Below, one piece after another: positions 1 to 8,413 of a stretch of 64,000 nucleotides of DNA. This stretch comes from Chryseobacterium sp. LAM-KRS1 (lineage in GTDB: Bacteria > Bacteroidota > Bacteroidia > Flavobacteriales > Weeksellaceae). The notes under the pieces are model-generated. The model worked only from the letters and a program-made list of their open reading frames with translations. It ran no database searches and was not told the DNA's origin. The stretch spans positions 1 to 64,000 of the forward strand of contig NZ_JAAOIZ010000004.1 in NCBI RefSeq assembly GCF_013184525.1, given 5' to 3'. The number at the start of each line of letters is the position of its first letter. The first letter of the stretch is position 1. Position numbers and translations under genes: made by a program.

Positions 1-14
1 ACTCTCCATTGTAT
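1..14 (-). rRNA. rrs: 16S rRNA, 5' end only (partial)
   Basis: Read on the minus strand, the window ends with ...ACAATGGAGAGT. This matches the junction just before the universal 16S start (AGAGTTTGATCCTGGCTCAG) as seen in flavobacteria. Only about a dozen bases fall inside the window and the gene continues leftward beyond base 1. The call rests on this short match and on the rRNA-type leader with strong tandem promoters directly upstream. The exact mature 5' end cannot be fixed from here. Confidence 0.72.
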
Positions 15-150
15 GTTTGTCTGACTCACTCAAAGTTTTGACGCTTTAGTTTTTCCTTACTTGGTTGTTATATTGTATTTCAATGATCTCTTTTCTTCCG
101 CTTTTCTCTAAAGCTTTTTCTCTGTCGTTATTGCTTTAGATTTGCGAGTG
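15..150 (-). other. rRNA operon leader
   Basis: This is a non-coding transcribed leader between the most proximal rRNA promoter and 16S on the minus strand. It has no plausible reading frame and no terminator. It probably carries antitermination and processing signals as in other rRNA leaders, but no BoxA could be identified with certainty. Confidence 0.6.
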
Positions 151-182
151 CAAAAGTAATTAATATTTCTGAACTGACCAAA
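151..182 (-). promoter_or_regulatory. rRNA promoter P1 (proximal)
   Basis: On the minus strand this reads TTTG (182-179), 20 bp, then TACTTTTG (158-151). That fits the Bacteroidota sigma-ABfr consensus TTTG-N19-TAnnTTTG. It lies about 140 bases before 16S and fires leftward into it. Confidence 0.7.
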
Positions 183-275
183 TGTTTTTGAGGAAAATTT
201 TAAAGTTTTTTCTGTAACCTTAATCCCTCTTAACACTTATCTCAATTTTACTCCGCGCTCCCTTAATTGGGATTG

Positions 276-305
276 CAAAGATACAAACTTTTCTCAATTT
301 TCAAA
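276..305 (-). promoter_or_regulatory. rRNA promoter P2 (middle)
   Basis: On the minus strand this reads TTTG (305-302), 18 bp, then TATCTTTG (283-276). It is the second of three similar promoters spaced about 115-125 bp apart in front of the rRNA operon. Confidence 0.68.
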
Positions 306-389
306 ATAAATTATTATTTATTTTTTTTAAATCTTTCGTTTATAATTACTCTCTTCTGCGCTACCTACTATCTCTCGTTTTCAGTGGGG

Positions 390-422
390 CAAAAGTACAC
401 CTTATTCATCAAACAATCCAAA
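390..422 (-). promoter_or_regulatory. rRNA promoter P3 (distal)
   Basis: On the minus strand this reads TTTG (422-419), 21 bp, then TACTTTTG (397-390). The -7 element has the same sequence as P1. The spacer is at the long end of the accepted range. Confidence 0.6.
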
Positions 423-674
423 TCATTTTATACTTAAATTCATATTTAGTTCATATTTGGTCTTAACTCGCTGATAAGCAACCTTAAAAATTTTGATGCT
501 TTTTCCTGGGTTTAGAGTGATAAAAGCAAAAACATAAGAGAAAACAGCAATAACAAGGGAAAAGGGAAAAAATAAAAGCTATAAAATGAAGGGTTTTTAT
601 CAAAAAGAAAAGTATAAAAGATGAAGAGACGGGTAAATACTAGGTAAAGTTTATATATAGTATATATAAAAGAA

Positions 675-706
675 AAACGACCTCTATGAATTTGAGATCG
701 TTTTTT
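675..706 (-). terminator. Terminator after the 728-1411 gene
   Basis: AAACGACCTC (675-684) pairs with GAGATCGTTT (694-703) with one mismatch. The stem is flanked by a T run on the plus side and an A-rich stretch on the other, so it could work both ways. It lies just downstream of the minus-strand gene and insulates it from the rRNA promoters. Between this point and P3 (423-674) there is only AT-rich sequence with no credible gene. Confidence 0.65.
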
Positions 707-727
707 ATGCAAACAAGAAGATTCTTC

Positions 728-1411
728 TTATTTAGAATCTAATTTGGTATATATTAAACTTAAAAATTCAGCAAAAGATTTTTCCAGTCCAATAATATCA
801 CCTGATTTAAGGTTTAATCCACCAACTCCGGTATTATCAGATTTTACTTTGAGAGCTGACACCTGGAAATACTGATTGGTTTCATTTGTCTTAGGCTGCA
901 CTTTGATCGTAGAGCCTAATAATTTCCTTGTAGATATGGTATACACTTCACCCGGAACAACGTCTATCACAAAAAAAGATCTTGGAGATAATAAATAGTC
1001 TTTCTTATTAACACTAATTTTTTGATCTTTATCCGAGGATGCAAACAAAAATATATGATCTGTTTGTGAAACAAATTTTTCTTTTGGCAAATAATATAAA
1101 TTCAATTTATAATTTGAAGGATTAAAAGCCTGAGGAGATCCATCTACATTGTTAAAAGGCTGTAAAGAAATTGCATTTGCTCCGATTTCTTTTGCTTTTT
1201 TAAATATCATAGAAAAAACAGCAGCATCGTCTTTCGAAAAACCACGCACTTCCACTTCTCCCAGATATTGCGCATCTTTTATTTCCTCTTTAATTTTAAA
1301 TAAAAATTTATCTGAGTTATCATTTGTTTTCTCAACTTTTGTTAAATACACATTTTGTGCATTAAAAAAATGAATGGCAAAAACAAAAATTATAATTGCA
1401 AGGTTCTTCAT
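728..1411 (-). CDS. Secreted protein of unknown function
   Basis: A 227-residue protein with a signal peptide: MKNLAIIIFVFAIHFFNAQ, with cleavage expected after NAQ, a very common Bacteroidota pattern. I chose the ATG at 1411. Upstream in-frame ATGs would add about 30 polar residues ahead of the signal peptide and run into rfbD. The mature part has short beta-rich stretches and no cysteine cluster or catalytic motif that I recognise. The segment around residues 65-90 (VEVRGFSKDDAAVFSMIFKK and following) resembles small periplasmic proteins with mixed alpha/beta folds. It starts 7 bp after the rfbD stop and is probably cotranscribed with rfbD and the thioesterase. Function unknown. Confidence 0.75.
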   Translation of the reverse strand: MKNLAIIIFVFAIHFFNAQNVYLTKVEKTNDNSDKFLFKIKEEIKDAQYLGEVEVRGFSKDDAAVFSMIFKKAKEIGANAISLQPFNNVDGSPQAFNPSNYKLNLYYLPKEKFVSQTDHIFLFASSDKDQKISVNKKDYLLSPRSFFVIDVVPGEVYTISTRKLLGSTIKVQPKTNETNQYFQVSALKVKSDNTGVGGLNLKSGDIIGLEKSFAEFLSLIYTKLDSK

Positions 1412-1418
1412 AAGATAT

Positions 1419-2282
1419 TTATTGTTGTGCAAGAATGCTAACACATTCTTCAAGACTATTCTCCCAATGTTTGGGTTCAATTTTATAAACTTCTTCAATT
1501 TTGTCTAAGCACATTGTACTTCTCTTAGGTCTTTTGGCCGGAGTAGGATATTGTTCAGTAGTCAGTGCATTTAATTTAACTGATGATTCTGATAATTCAG
1601 CAATTTTTTTTGCAAACTCATACCAGGTGGTTTCAGGATAATTTGAAAAATGGAAAACACCAAAGTTCTTACGTGAGGTTTTAATAATATCCATAATGGC
1701 CTCTGCAAGATCATTTGCGTTAGTCGGTTGTCCGAATTGGTCTGCTACAATTCCCAACTCATCCTTTTGCGAAAACAAGTTCAGCATGGTTTTTACAAAA
1801 TTCTTATTGAATTCAGAATACAGCCAGGAGGTTCTTAGGATAATTGTTTGAGGGTTAATTTCCAATGCAAGTTCTTCTCCTCTTAATTTAGATGCTCCAT
1901 ATACCCCAATCGGATTTGTAAAGTCATCTTCTGAATAGCATAAATTTGTTTCTCCATCAAAAACATAATCCGTAGAAACATGTATTAAAACTGTTTTATG
2001 TTCAGAACATGCCTGGGCAAGATGTGCTACCCCATCAGCATTTACTGCAAATGCTTTTTCTTTCTCTTTTTCAGCCAGATCTACCGCTGTATACGCTGAT
2101 GCATTGATACAGAAGTCCGGCTTATTATCGTAAAAGAAGGTGTCTACCTGGTCTTCATCTGTAATATCAAGGGTCTGAGAGTCCGTAAAAATAAATTCAT
2201 AATCACTTTCAAAATCAGGGGCTATTTTCCTTATACAATTGCCTAACTGACCATTACTGCCTATAACAACTATTTTCTTCAT
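1419..2282 (-). CDS. rfbD: dTDP-4-dehydrorhamnose reductase
   Basis: 287 residues, the usual RmlD length. It reduces dTDP-4-keto-L-rhamnose to dTDP-L-rhamnose with NAD(P)H, the last step of activated rhamnose synthesis. Visible motifs are the dinucleotide loop GSNGQLG (residues 8-14), STDYVFDG (103-110), which carries the family's catalytic Thr and Asp, and the Y-x3-K pair YGASK (Y128, K132). The start codon overlaps the stop of the upstream thioesterase by one base (TAATG), which implies translational coupling. The partners rfbA, rfbB and rfbC are not in this window, so the pathway must be completed elsewhere. The product would feed surface polysaccharide such as that exported by the genes at 8414-12935. 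Confidence 0.9.
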   Translation of the reverse strand: MKKIVVIGSNGQLGNCIRKIAPDFESDYEFIFTDSQTLDITDEDQVDTFFYDNKPDFCINASAYTAVDLAEKEKEKAFAVNADGVAHLAQACSEHKTVLIHVSTDYVFDGETNLCYSEDDFTNPIGVYGASKLRGEELALEINPQTIILRTSWLYSEFNKNFVKTMLNLFSQKDELGIVADQFGQPTNANDLAEAIMDIIKTSRKNFGVFHFSNYPETTWYEFAKKIAELSESSVKLNALTTEQYPTPAKRPKRSTMCLDKIEEVYKIEPKHWENSLEECVSILAQQ

Positions 2283-2767
2283 TATGGATTTTTTGCGTTT
2301 TGGGATCTTAAAAACTTAACTCTTGATTGAAAATCTTTTTCTTCTAAATCTACGTAGAACTTATGGAAAATTTCTTTAATATCTTCAGGATGTATATCTG
2401 ATTTTCTTGTTTTAACATTAAAATAAATTACGGTAACCCATAAAACAGCATGAATTGTACTTTCATCAAGACTCTTCATAAGAATTTCAACTTTTGCAGT
2501 TCTGTCCTGTATGTCGATTGTTTTGCTGCTGATTACAACCTGGGTATTGTATCTTACTTCTTTCAGGTATGCTATTTCATTCTGTATAGCAATCCAGGTA
2601 CAGCCAGTTTTTTTGGTGTACTCTTCATAAGTAAAGCCATAAAATGTTTCAACGTGATCTTCTCTCGCATTAAACATATAATCCAAATACTTTACATTAT
2701 TGAGATGCCCGATAGGATCGCAATCACTGAATCTGACTTTTACCGTTGTTGATACTTCTTTTTCCAT
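2282..2767 (-). CDS. Acyl-CoA thioesterase, 4HBT hotdog family
   Basis: 161 residues with the 4-hydroxybenzoyl-CoA thioesterase signature RFSDCDPIGHLNN near residues 12-24, including the catalytic-type Asp. The family hydrolyses acyl- or aryl-CoA thioesters, and the substrate cannot be told from sequence. It is the first gene of a small minus-strand unit with rfbD. There is no obvious metabolic link to rhamnose synthesis, so the pairing may be only transcriptional. Confidence 0.8.
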   Translation of the reverse strand: MEKEVSTTVKVRFSDCDPIGHLNNVKYLDYMFNAREDHVETFYGFTYEEYTKKTGCTWIAIQNEIAYLKEVRYNTQVVISSKTIDIQDRTAKVEILMKSLDESTIHAVLWVTVIYFNVKTRKSDIHPEDIKEIFHKFYVDLEEKDFQSRVKFLRSQNAKNP

Positions 2768-2771
2768 TTGG

Positions 2772-2779
2772 CAAAAATA
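2772..2779 (-). promoter_or_regulatory. Possible promoter -7 element for thioesterase-rfbD
   Basis: The minus strand reads TATTTTTG, a match to TAnnTTTG, ending only 4 bases before the thioesterase ATG. If used, the transcript would be nearly leaderless. No TTTG -33 element is visible at the right distance, and the site sits in the T run of the preceding terminator. Confidence 0.3.
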
Positions 2780-2805
2780 AAAAAACCACCCCTAAAAGAG
2801 GTGGT
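2774..2805 (-). terminator. Terminator of the porG-bamA-ompH unit
   Basis: ACCACC (2785-2790) pairs with GGTGGT (2800-2805), with further pairs inside the loop. On the minus strand it is followed by a long T-rich run. It lies just after the second ompH stop and closes the five-gene envelope operon. Confidence 0.8.
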
Positions 2806-2836
2806 AAGTTTTATAAATGTTTGTTAATTTGTTAGA

Positions 2837-3340
2837 TTATTGAACACCTAATTCTTTTTTTACAGCTGGAGTCGCATCCGGACCTCCTTTGTATACAAAT
2901 GCAGAAGAGTTTGCATCCATAATGAAATCATATCCTGCAGCTTTAGCTACTTTAGATACAGCCTCGTTTAGTTTCTTCTCAATAGGCTCGTAAGCAGCAT
3001 CTTGTTTAGCCACAAAATCTTTCTGAGCTTTATCGTTCATTTGTTGAATTTCTTCTTGCATTTTAGCTAATTCAGCTTCTCTTGCTTTGTTTTCATCGGC
3101 AGTTTTCTTAGGAGCTTCCTCAGAATATTGCTTTAATTTAGCTTGTCCAGCATCTGCTTTCTTTTTGATCTCAGCTTGCTTAGTATCTAAGAAAGTCTTT
3201 AAGTCAGCATCAGCCTTTTTCTTTTCAGGCATTGCGTTAAGAACACCTATAACATCTAAAGTAGCAATTTTTTGAGCTTTTGCCATACCTACAGATACAA
3301 CCATCATTACTGCTGCAAATAATACACTTAATTTTTTCAT
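2837..3340 (-). CDS. OmpH/Skp family periplasmic chaperone
   Basis: 167 residues with a clear signal peptide (MKKLSVLFAAVMMVVSVGMA, cleavage after KAQ) followed by a lysine- and alanine-rich helical coiled coil (about residues 40-130), the tentacle region of Skp-type trimers. The family holds unfolded outer-membrane proteins in the periplasm and passes them to BamA. It is the second of two tandem ompH paralogues downstream of bamA, an arrangement widespread in Bacteroidota. It follows the first paralogue after a 65 bp gap. Confidence 0.88.
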   Translation of the reverse strand: MKKLSVLFAAVMMVVSVGMAKAQKIATLDVIGVLNAMPEKKKADADLKTFLDTKQAEIKKKADAGQAKLKQYSEEAPKKTADENKAREAELAKMQEEIQQMNDKAQKDFVAKQDAAYEPIEKKLNEAVSKVAKAAGYDFIMDANSSAFVYKGGPDATPAVKKELGVQ

Positions 3341-3405
3341 AATTGGTAAATAAATAATTTAATTTGTTTTAGATTTTTAATTTCAGTAAAAGTTAATTCC
3401 ATCGA

Positions 3406-3960
3406 TTACTTTTTACCTCTTGTATTAGTTTTTTCTTTCTTTTCTGTTCCTTTTAAAAGAATGTCTAGTACTTTGTCTGTATAGTCATATCTTTTTTGAA
3501 GAAAAATAACATTAATGTTATTGCTTTTATCAAGAACTATGCCCAAGCCATTTTTCTCGGACATGGTTTTTACAGCGTTCCAAATTTGATCCTGAAAAGG
3601 TTCAACGAGATTAGATCTCAATTTTGTAATCTCCCCGTTTGTTCCAAAGCGTAAACTTGTTGTTGTTTTAATGTTTTTGTCGAGATCCATTACTTCCTTT
3701 TCTCTCAGTTTGAGCTGGTCTCCAACTAATAACACTCTCTCATTTTCAAATGCAGATCTTTTCTTTTCATACTCAGCATTCAAACTCTGAAGTTCCGATT
3801 CCCAAGTATCAATCTGCGAATTTAATCTTGCTTCTGCCTCTTTATATTGTGGAAGCTTGTTCAAAATATATTCTGTATCAACTACTCCAATTTTCTGCGC
3901 ATTGCTAAAACTGAAGAGCAAAAATAATACAAATGTGAAAATGATTTTAATTTTTTTCAT
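3406..3960 (-). CDS. OmpH/Skp family periplasmic chaperone
   Basis: 184 residues, signal peptide ending near FSNAQ (about residue 22). IGVVDTEYILNKLP then opens the Skp-type core, followed by a long charged coiled coil and a C-terminal strand region (LGIVLDKSNNINVIF). It has the same predicted role as its neighbour: carrying outer-membrane protein clients toward BamA. It starts 7 bp after the bamA stop, so it is surely cotranscribed. The basic tail (EKKEKTNTRGKK) is unlike its paralogue and may mark a different client or partner. Confidence 0.88.
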   Translation of the reverse strand: MKKIKIIFTFVLFLLFSFSNAQKIGVVDTEYILNKLPQYKEAEARLNSQIDTWESELQSLNAEYEKKRSAFENERVLLVGDQLKLREKEVMDLDKNIKTTTSLRFGTNGEITKLRSNLVEPFQDQIWNAVKTMSEKNGLGIVLDKSNNINVIFLQKRYDYTDKVLDILLKGTEKKEKTNTRGKK

Positions 3961-3967
3961 GTGATCA

Positions 3968-6523
3968 TTATAATGATTGGTTCATTAAGAAGTGTGTCTT
4001 CCATCCTGAAGGCTCTGATGAGTTTATTGGTTTATCAAATCCATAAGCAAAATCAAATCCGATCAATCCAAATGCTCCCATATATACTCTTACCCCTACA
4101 CCCACTGATCTTTTTAACTGGAAAGGATTGTAGCTTCCCCATGAGTTCCAAACGTTACCTCCTTCAGCAAAGGTTAGTGCATAAATTTTTGCTGTCTGAT
4201 TTAATGATATCGGATATCTTAGCTCCAATGTAAATCTATTATAAATGGTACCTCCACCTTGTGGAGTGATATCTCCCTGAGTACCATCTCCTCCGTAAGT
4301 AGAAGCATTTTCATAACCTCTTAAAGGAATTAATTCCCTACCGTCATATCTTCCTCCGAAAAGCCCGGTTCCTCCCATATAGAATCTCTCGAAAGGTGGT
4401 GCTCCCAACTGCTTGTTATAACCATCCATGAAGCCCATTTCGGCAGAAGACCTTAGAACTAACTTACCTGCAATTTCGTTATAAACATCAGCTTTGAATT
4501 TAATTTTATAAAATTCCATCCACTTATATTTATCCGTAGGCGACATTGTAGAATAGTCTTTATTACTAAACAATGAATATGGTGGAGTTAACTTCGCAGA
4601 AAGTTCGATATTGGAACCCATTGTAGGGAATATCGGGTCGATACCTGCAGAGTTTCTGCTTAGTCCTAAATTTAAACTTAAGTTATTGGCTGAACCATAA
4701 TTTTCTTGTGATCCTCCGAAATCAAATGGGTAGTTTTTGAAATCATATTTCTGGTACTGAATCCCAGTATACAATGAGAAATAATCATCCGGCCATTTCA
4801 ATAGTCTGTTTAACCCAACAGATGCTGAAAAAATGTTCAATCTTGAAGGGTCAGTACTTGTCGTTGTAACTGACGTACTATATCTAACAATTGAGTTATT
4901 AATACTTACAGAAAGTGCCGTTGGCTTTGTTCCGAATAACCATGGTTCAGTAAACGACACCCCATAATTCTGAAAATATTGTCCGGCCTGAGCCTGAATA
5001 GATAAGGTCTGTCCATCTCCCTGAGGTACAGGTCTGAAATCCTTAAACTTCAGGAAGTTCTTTAAAGAGAAGTTATTAAAGGTTAAACCTAATGTTCCGA
5101 TAAAGCTATTTCCTCCATACCCCGCTTGTAGCTGTACTTGTGAGGATCCTTTTTCAACAAGTTTCCAGTTGATGTCTACTGTATTGTCCTGCTGATTTGG
5201 CTGGATATCCTGACCGATCTGTTGCGGATCAAAGAAAGACATACCTGCTAAATCAAAATAAGTTCTTTTGATTTCGGTTTTCTTAAATAGCTCCCCTGGT
5301 TTTGTTCTTAATGCCCTTAGAATTACATGGTCATGAGTTGTTGTATTTCCTTGCCAGGTAACTCTGTTCCAAGTTGCCTGTTCTCCTTCGTTCACTCTGA
5401 TTTCCAGATTAATAGAATCACCAGATACTGATTTTTCAACAGGGGTTACATTAGAGAAAAGATAACCATTATTCATGTATACCGATTTGATATCGGAATC
5501 ATCCTCCTTACCTCCATCTTCTCCAACTTTTTTGTTGAAACCTACTGCATCATAAATATCTCCTTTTTTATAACCGAGAAGTCTTTGCAAGTATTCTGTG
5601 GCATATACTGTATTTCCGGTAAAAGTGATATCTCCGATATAGTATTTTTTACCTTCTTTTAATTTTACGTTGATTTCGTAATTATTTCTTTTATTTCTCC
5701 AAACAGAATCGGATACGATAGCAGCATCTCTATAACCTAATGAGTTATAATAGCTGATCAGGCTTTGTTTATCTTCCTGATATTTATCTTCGATAAATTT
5801 TGAGGATTTCAAGATACCACCGATCCCAAATCTTTTTTGTTTGGTTTCTTTAAATGCTTTGTTTCTAAGTTTAGAATCGCTCACATTTTCGTTCCCTTCG
5901 AACTCAATATGATCAATCTTTACTCTTTTGCCTTTATCTACATTGATGGTCCAGTCCACTAAAGCAGGGTCATTTGCATTTACTTTATCCTGAATGGAAA
6001 TCTTTGCATCTGCAAAACCTTTCTTAATATAGTCTTTAGGAACATTTGTTTTTAGGCTTGAAACTAAATTCTGTGTAATTTTAGTTCCCGGCTTAAGGTT
6101 ATTATCCTTAGCTAGTTTCTCGCTTTTTGACTTTCCAATTCCTTTACCGGAAAATTTAACTTCTCCAAGTTCTTTTAAGTCCTGCAAGTAAAATTTCAAA
6201 ACTACTGTTTCTCCTTCAATACTTTGAACATAAACCTCTACTTCTGAAAATGATTGGGTATCCCAAAGCTTTTTGATAGCATTGCTAACTTTTTGTCCGG
6301 GGATATCCACACTTTCTCCTTTAGATAATCCTGTAAATCTTAAGATTTGCGCAGGTGTATATTTCTTAACCCCATCTACAACAATGTCTTTAAGAACGTA
6401 GGTTCCTGTTTGGTTTTCTGCATGCACAGGGTTATTCACTTTTGTGCTATCCTGTGGAGTCACCTGTCCATAAAAATGTGCAGAAGCAACAAACATGATG
6501 ATGGGTAATAGTCTAAACTTCAT
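3968..6523 (-). CDS. bamA: Outer-membrane protein assembly factor BamA
   Basis: 851 residues from the ATG at 6523. An in-frame ATG further upstream would overlap uppS and precede the signal peptide MKFRLLPIIMFVASAHFYGQ. After the signal come repeated POTRA domains (for example VDKGKRVKIDHIEFEGNENV and KEGKKYYIGDITFTGNTVY), then the 16-strand Omp85 barrel with the PLRGYENAS stretch of the conserved loop 6 region. It folds and inserts outer-membrane barrels. It sits between uppS and ompH, the conserved Bacteroidota order. The protein ends in ...LMNQSL, with leucine instead of the usual terminal aromatic residue. Confidence 0.95.
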   Translation of the reverse strand: MKFRLLPIIMFVASAHFYGQVTPQDSTKVNNPVHAENQTGTYVLKDIVVDGVKKYTPAQILRFTGLSKGESVDIPGQKVSNAIKKLWDTQSFSEVEVYVQSIEGETVVLKFYLQDLKELGEVKFSGKGIGKSKSEKLAKDNNLKPGTKITQNLVSSLKTNVPKDYIKKGFADAKISIQDKVNANDPALVDWTINVDKGKRVKIDHIEFEGNENVSDSKLRNKAFKETKQKRFGIGGILKSSKFIEDKYQEDKQSLISYYNSLGYRDAAIVSDSVWRNKRNNYEINVKLKEGKKYYIGDITFTGNTVYATEYLQRLLGYKKGDIYDAVGFNKKVGEDGGKEDDSDIKSVYMNNGYLFSNVTPVEKSVSGDSINLEIRVNEGEQATWNRVTWQGNTTTHDHVILRALRTKPGELFKKTEIKRTYFDLAGMSFFDPQQIGQDIQPNQQDNTVDINWKLVEKGSSQVQLQAGYGGNSFIGTLGLTFNNFSLKNFLKFKDFRPVPQGDGQTLSIQAQAGQYFQNYGVSFTEPWLFGTKPTALSVSINNSIVRYSTSVTTTSTDPSRLNIFSASVGLNRLLKWPDDYFSLYTGIQYQKYDFKNYPFDFGGSQENYGSANNLSLNLGLSRNSAGIDPIFPTMGSNIELSAKLTPPYSLFSNKDYSTMSPTDKYKWMEFYKIKFKADVYNEIAGKLVLRSSAEMGFMDGYNKQLGAPPFERFYMGGTGLFGGRYDGRELIPLRGYENASTYGGDGTQGDITPQGGGTIYNRFTLELRYPISLNQTAKIYALTFAEGGNVWNSWGSYNPFQLKRSVGVGVRVYMGAFGLIGFDFAYGFDKPINSSEPSGWKTHFLMNQSL

Positions 6524-6552
6524 TTTATCGTAGTCTTTCTTTTCTTTAAATT

Positions 6553-7302
6553 TTACTGGATTTTTATTTGTTCGCCGGTTAGGCCATATCTCCTTTCTTT
6601 GTTTTGATAGTCTACAATACATTGGAAGAAAATATCTTTTGTGAAATCTGGCCACAGAACATTTAAAAACTGGAGTTCTGCATAGGCGATCTGCCAAAGA
6701 AGAAAATTACTAATTCTTATTTCACCACTGGTTCTTATTAATAAATCGACGGGTGGAAAATCTTTTGTATAGAGATAATTTTCGAATAATTTCTCATCAA
6801 TATTCTCTACATCCACCTTGCCTTCTTTTACATCAGAACTTATATTTCTCACGGCATTCAGGATCTCGTTTTGCGAGCCATAGCTGATCGCTAATACTAA
6901 ATTACCTTTTGTGTTTTCTTTTGTTAATTCGACCACTCTTAGCAGCTGCTCTTTTACAAGAGGTGGCAGCTTATCCAGATTCCCAATAACATGCATTCTT
7001 AGACCTTTGCTGAAGATTTCTTCCGCTTCCAGCAATAATGTTTCAGTAAGCAAATTCATTAAAGTATTTACTTCATCACTCGGCCGGTTCCAATTCTCCG
7101 AAGAGAATGTATACAATGTTAAATATGGGATATTGATCTCATTACACGCATTAATGGCATTTCTTACAGCATTAATGGCATTTTTATGACCAAAAGTTCT
7201 TTCTTCACCACGAGATTTTGCCCATCTTCCATTGCCATCCATAATGATAGCAACATGTTTTGGTAAATTCTCTGAATTTATTTTATCTTTAATCAACGAC
7301 AT
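6553..7302 (-). CDS. uppS: Isoprenyl transferase (undecaprenyl diphosphate synthase)
   Basis: 249 residues, full length. It condenses farnesyl diphosphate with isopentenyl diphosphates to make the C55 carrier for peptidoglycan and surface glycans. The catalytic loop MDGNGRWAKSRG (Asp22) is present. So are LYTFSSENWNRP and the C-terminal DLLIRTSGEIRISNFLLWQ block, which binds diphosphate and Mg2+. It starts 5 bp after the porG stop and is followed by bamA after 29 bp. Confidence 0.95.
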   Translation of the reverse strand: MSLIKDKINSENLPKHVAIIMDGNGRWAKSRGEERTFGHKNAINAVRNAINACNEINIPYLTLYTFSSENWNRPSDEVNTLMNLLTETLLLEAEEIFSKGLRMHVIGNLDKLPPLVKEQLLRVVELTKENTKGNLVLAISYGSQNEILNAVRNISSDVKEGKVDVENIDEKLFENYLYTKDFPPVDLLIRTSGEIRISNFLLWQIAYAELQFLNVLWPDFTKDIFFQCIVDYQNKERRYGLTGEQIKIQ

Positions 7303-7307
7303 ACTAA

Positions 7308-8201
7308 TTACTCACAATAACACGGAGGTCTTCCAAAGGAGAATGTAAGACCTAAGCTAAAGGTATTCATCCAATCCTTAGATTTTGTATCTCCAACATT
7401 TCTTCCATTAACAAATGCAGCTTCTCTTTCTTTTGAAACAGCATAATAATTTCCTGTTTGCAATAAAGACCCTCCTGTTGTAGGGTTTACTATATCTCCA
7501 TTATAGGTAGATACAACATCTTTAGTTAATATTTTACTATGATCCAACTGATCTGTTAATGTATATCTAAACGTAGCTTCCGCAAATATTGCCCAACTAT
7601 GGTTAAATTTATATTTTAATCCGACTCCAAAAGGAATATGCATTGTTACTTTCTTACCCAGAGAATATTCTGCTCTTGTAGTAAAATCCCTTTCATTAAT
7701 CGGAGCTTGTGCTACTCCATCTGCATCTCTTCTAAAGTCATTCACTAAAGTCGCTTTAGGAGCATCAAACATTAAACCTCCAATACCCCCAAATATATAA
7801 GGGCTAACCATACTTATCTGCTCATTATTTACCGGGAAAAAATTATATTCAAATACCAAACTTGCTTCATATACATTATTCTTTCCAAATGAGTTTCTAT
7901 TTCTTCTATAATCTTCTTTCGCTGCTTTATCACTGAACTGTACCTGATTATAACCTAAATCTAGTCTAACAGTTTGGTAGGGATTAAAATTAAATCTATA
8001 TAATATACCACCATAAAATGGAACTCCCCAATCTGATGCTCTGCTTAAATCCAACGGCTTTTGTAAAATATAACTCGTACTTCCTATATCACCCACTAGG
8101 TTACTCATACCTAGACGAACTCCCAATTCGTTTCTTTGTGCTTTCACACCAGTCATTGTTCCAAGGACGGCCAGGAAGCTAAATAATAATTTTTTATTCA
8201 T
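7308..8201 (-). CDS. porG: PorG-like outer-membrane protein (DUF6089 family)
   Basis: 297 residues from the ATG at 8201, which gives the signal peptide MNKKLLFSFLAVLGTMTGVK ending near KAQ. The rest is a small beta-barrel pattern with alternating strands and an aromatic-rich end (FSLGLTFSFG). Family assignment is from the DUF6089-like opening NELGVRLGMSNLVGDIG and from position: in Porphyromonas gingivalis and many flavobacteria, porG precedes uppS and bamA. PorG is an outer-membrane component of the type IX secretion system. The T9SS cargo genes at 18018 and 43631 fit with this. The symbol rests mainly on gene order, so it is probable rather than certain. Confidence 0.72.
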   Translation of the reverse strand: MNKKLLFSFLAVLGTMTGVKAQRNELGVRLGMSNLVGDIGSTSYILQKPLDLSRASDWGVPFYGGILYRFNFNPYQTVRLDLGYNQVQFSDKAAKEDYRRNRNSFGKNNVYEASLVFEYNFFPVNNEQISMVSPYIFGGIGGLMFDAPKATLVNDFRRDADGVAQAPINERDFTTRAEYSLGKKVTMHIPFGVGLKYKFNHSWAIFAEATFRYTLTDQLDHSKILTKDVVSTYNGDIVNPTTGGSLLQTGNYYAVSKEREAAFVNGRNVGDTKSKDWMNTFSLGLTFSFGRPPCYCE

Positions 8202-8243
8202 AAAAGAATATGGATTTATGGTTATTTTAAAATTTAATTTTTG

Positions 8244-8251
8244 CAAATATA
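8244..8251 (-). promoter_or_regulatory. Promoter -7 element for the porG-uppS-bamA operon
   Basis: The minus strand reads TATATTTG, a TAnnTTTG match, about 42 bases before the porG ATG. No clear -33 TTTG is seen. The surrounding region (8252-8384) is very AT-rich and otherwise empty. Confidence 0.5.
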
Positions 8252-8384
8252 AAACATTTTTATATTAATGATATTCTTAATGTTTAGTTAAAAACAAACA
8301 AAAAAACATAATTTGTTATAAAGTAAACGACAAAGTACCGAAAATATTCTTTTTTTAATAGAATCAATAAAAGCCTTATATAAT

Positions 8385-8407
8385 AAACCCTCATTAAATG
8401 AGGGTTT
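8385..8407 (-). terminator. Terminator after the wzc-like gene
   Basis: There is a perfect 10-11 bp inverted repeat, AAACCCTCATT / AATGAGGGTTT, with a minimal loop. It lies 6 bases downstream of the Wzc-like stop on the minus strand. The following sequence is TA-rich rather than a clean T run, so strength is uncertain. Confidence 0.6.
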
Positions 8408-8413
8408 AATGTT

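Noticed and set aside
512..712. 66-codon ORF on the minus strand
   Set aside because: Low-complexity hydrophobic product rich in Phe, Leu and Tyr; it overlaps a terminator and an AT-rich spacer between a gene end and the rRNA promoters.
6524..6697. N-terminal extension of BamA
   Set aside because: It would lie inside uppS and precede a good signal peptide; the ATG at 6523 is preferred.
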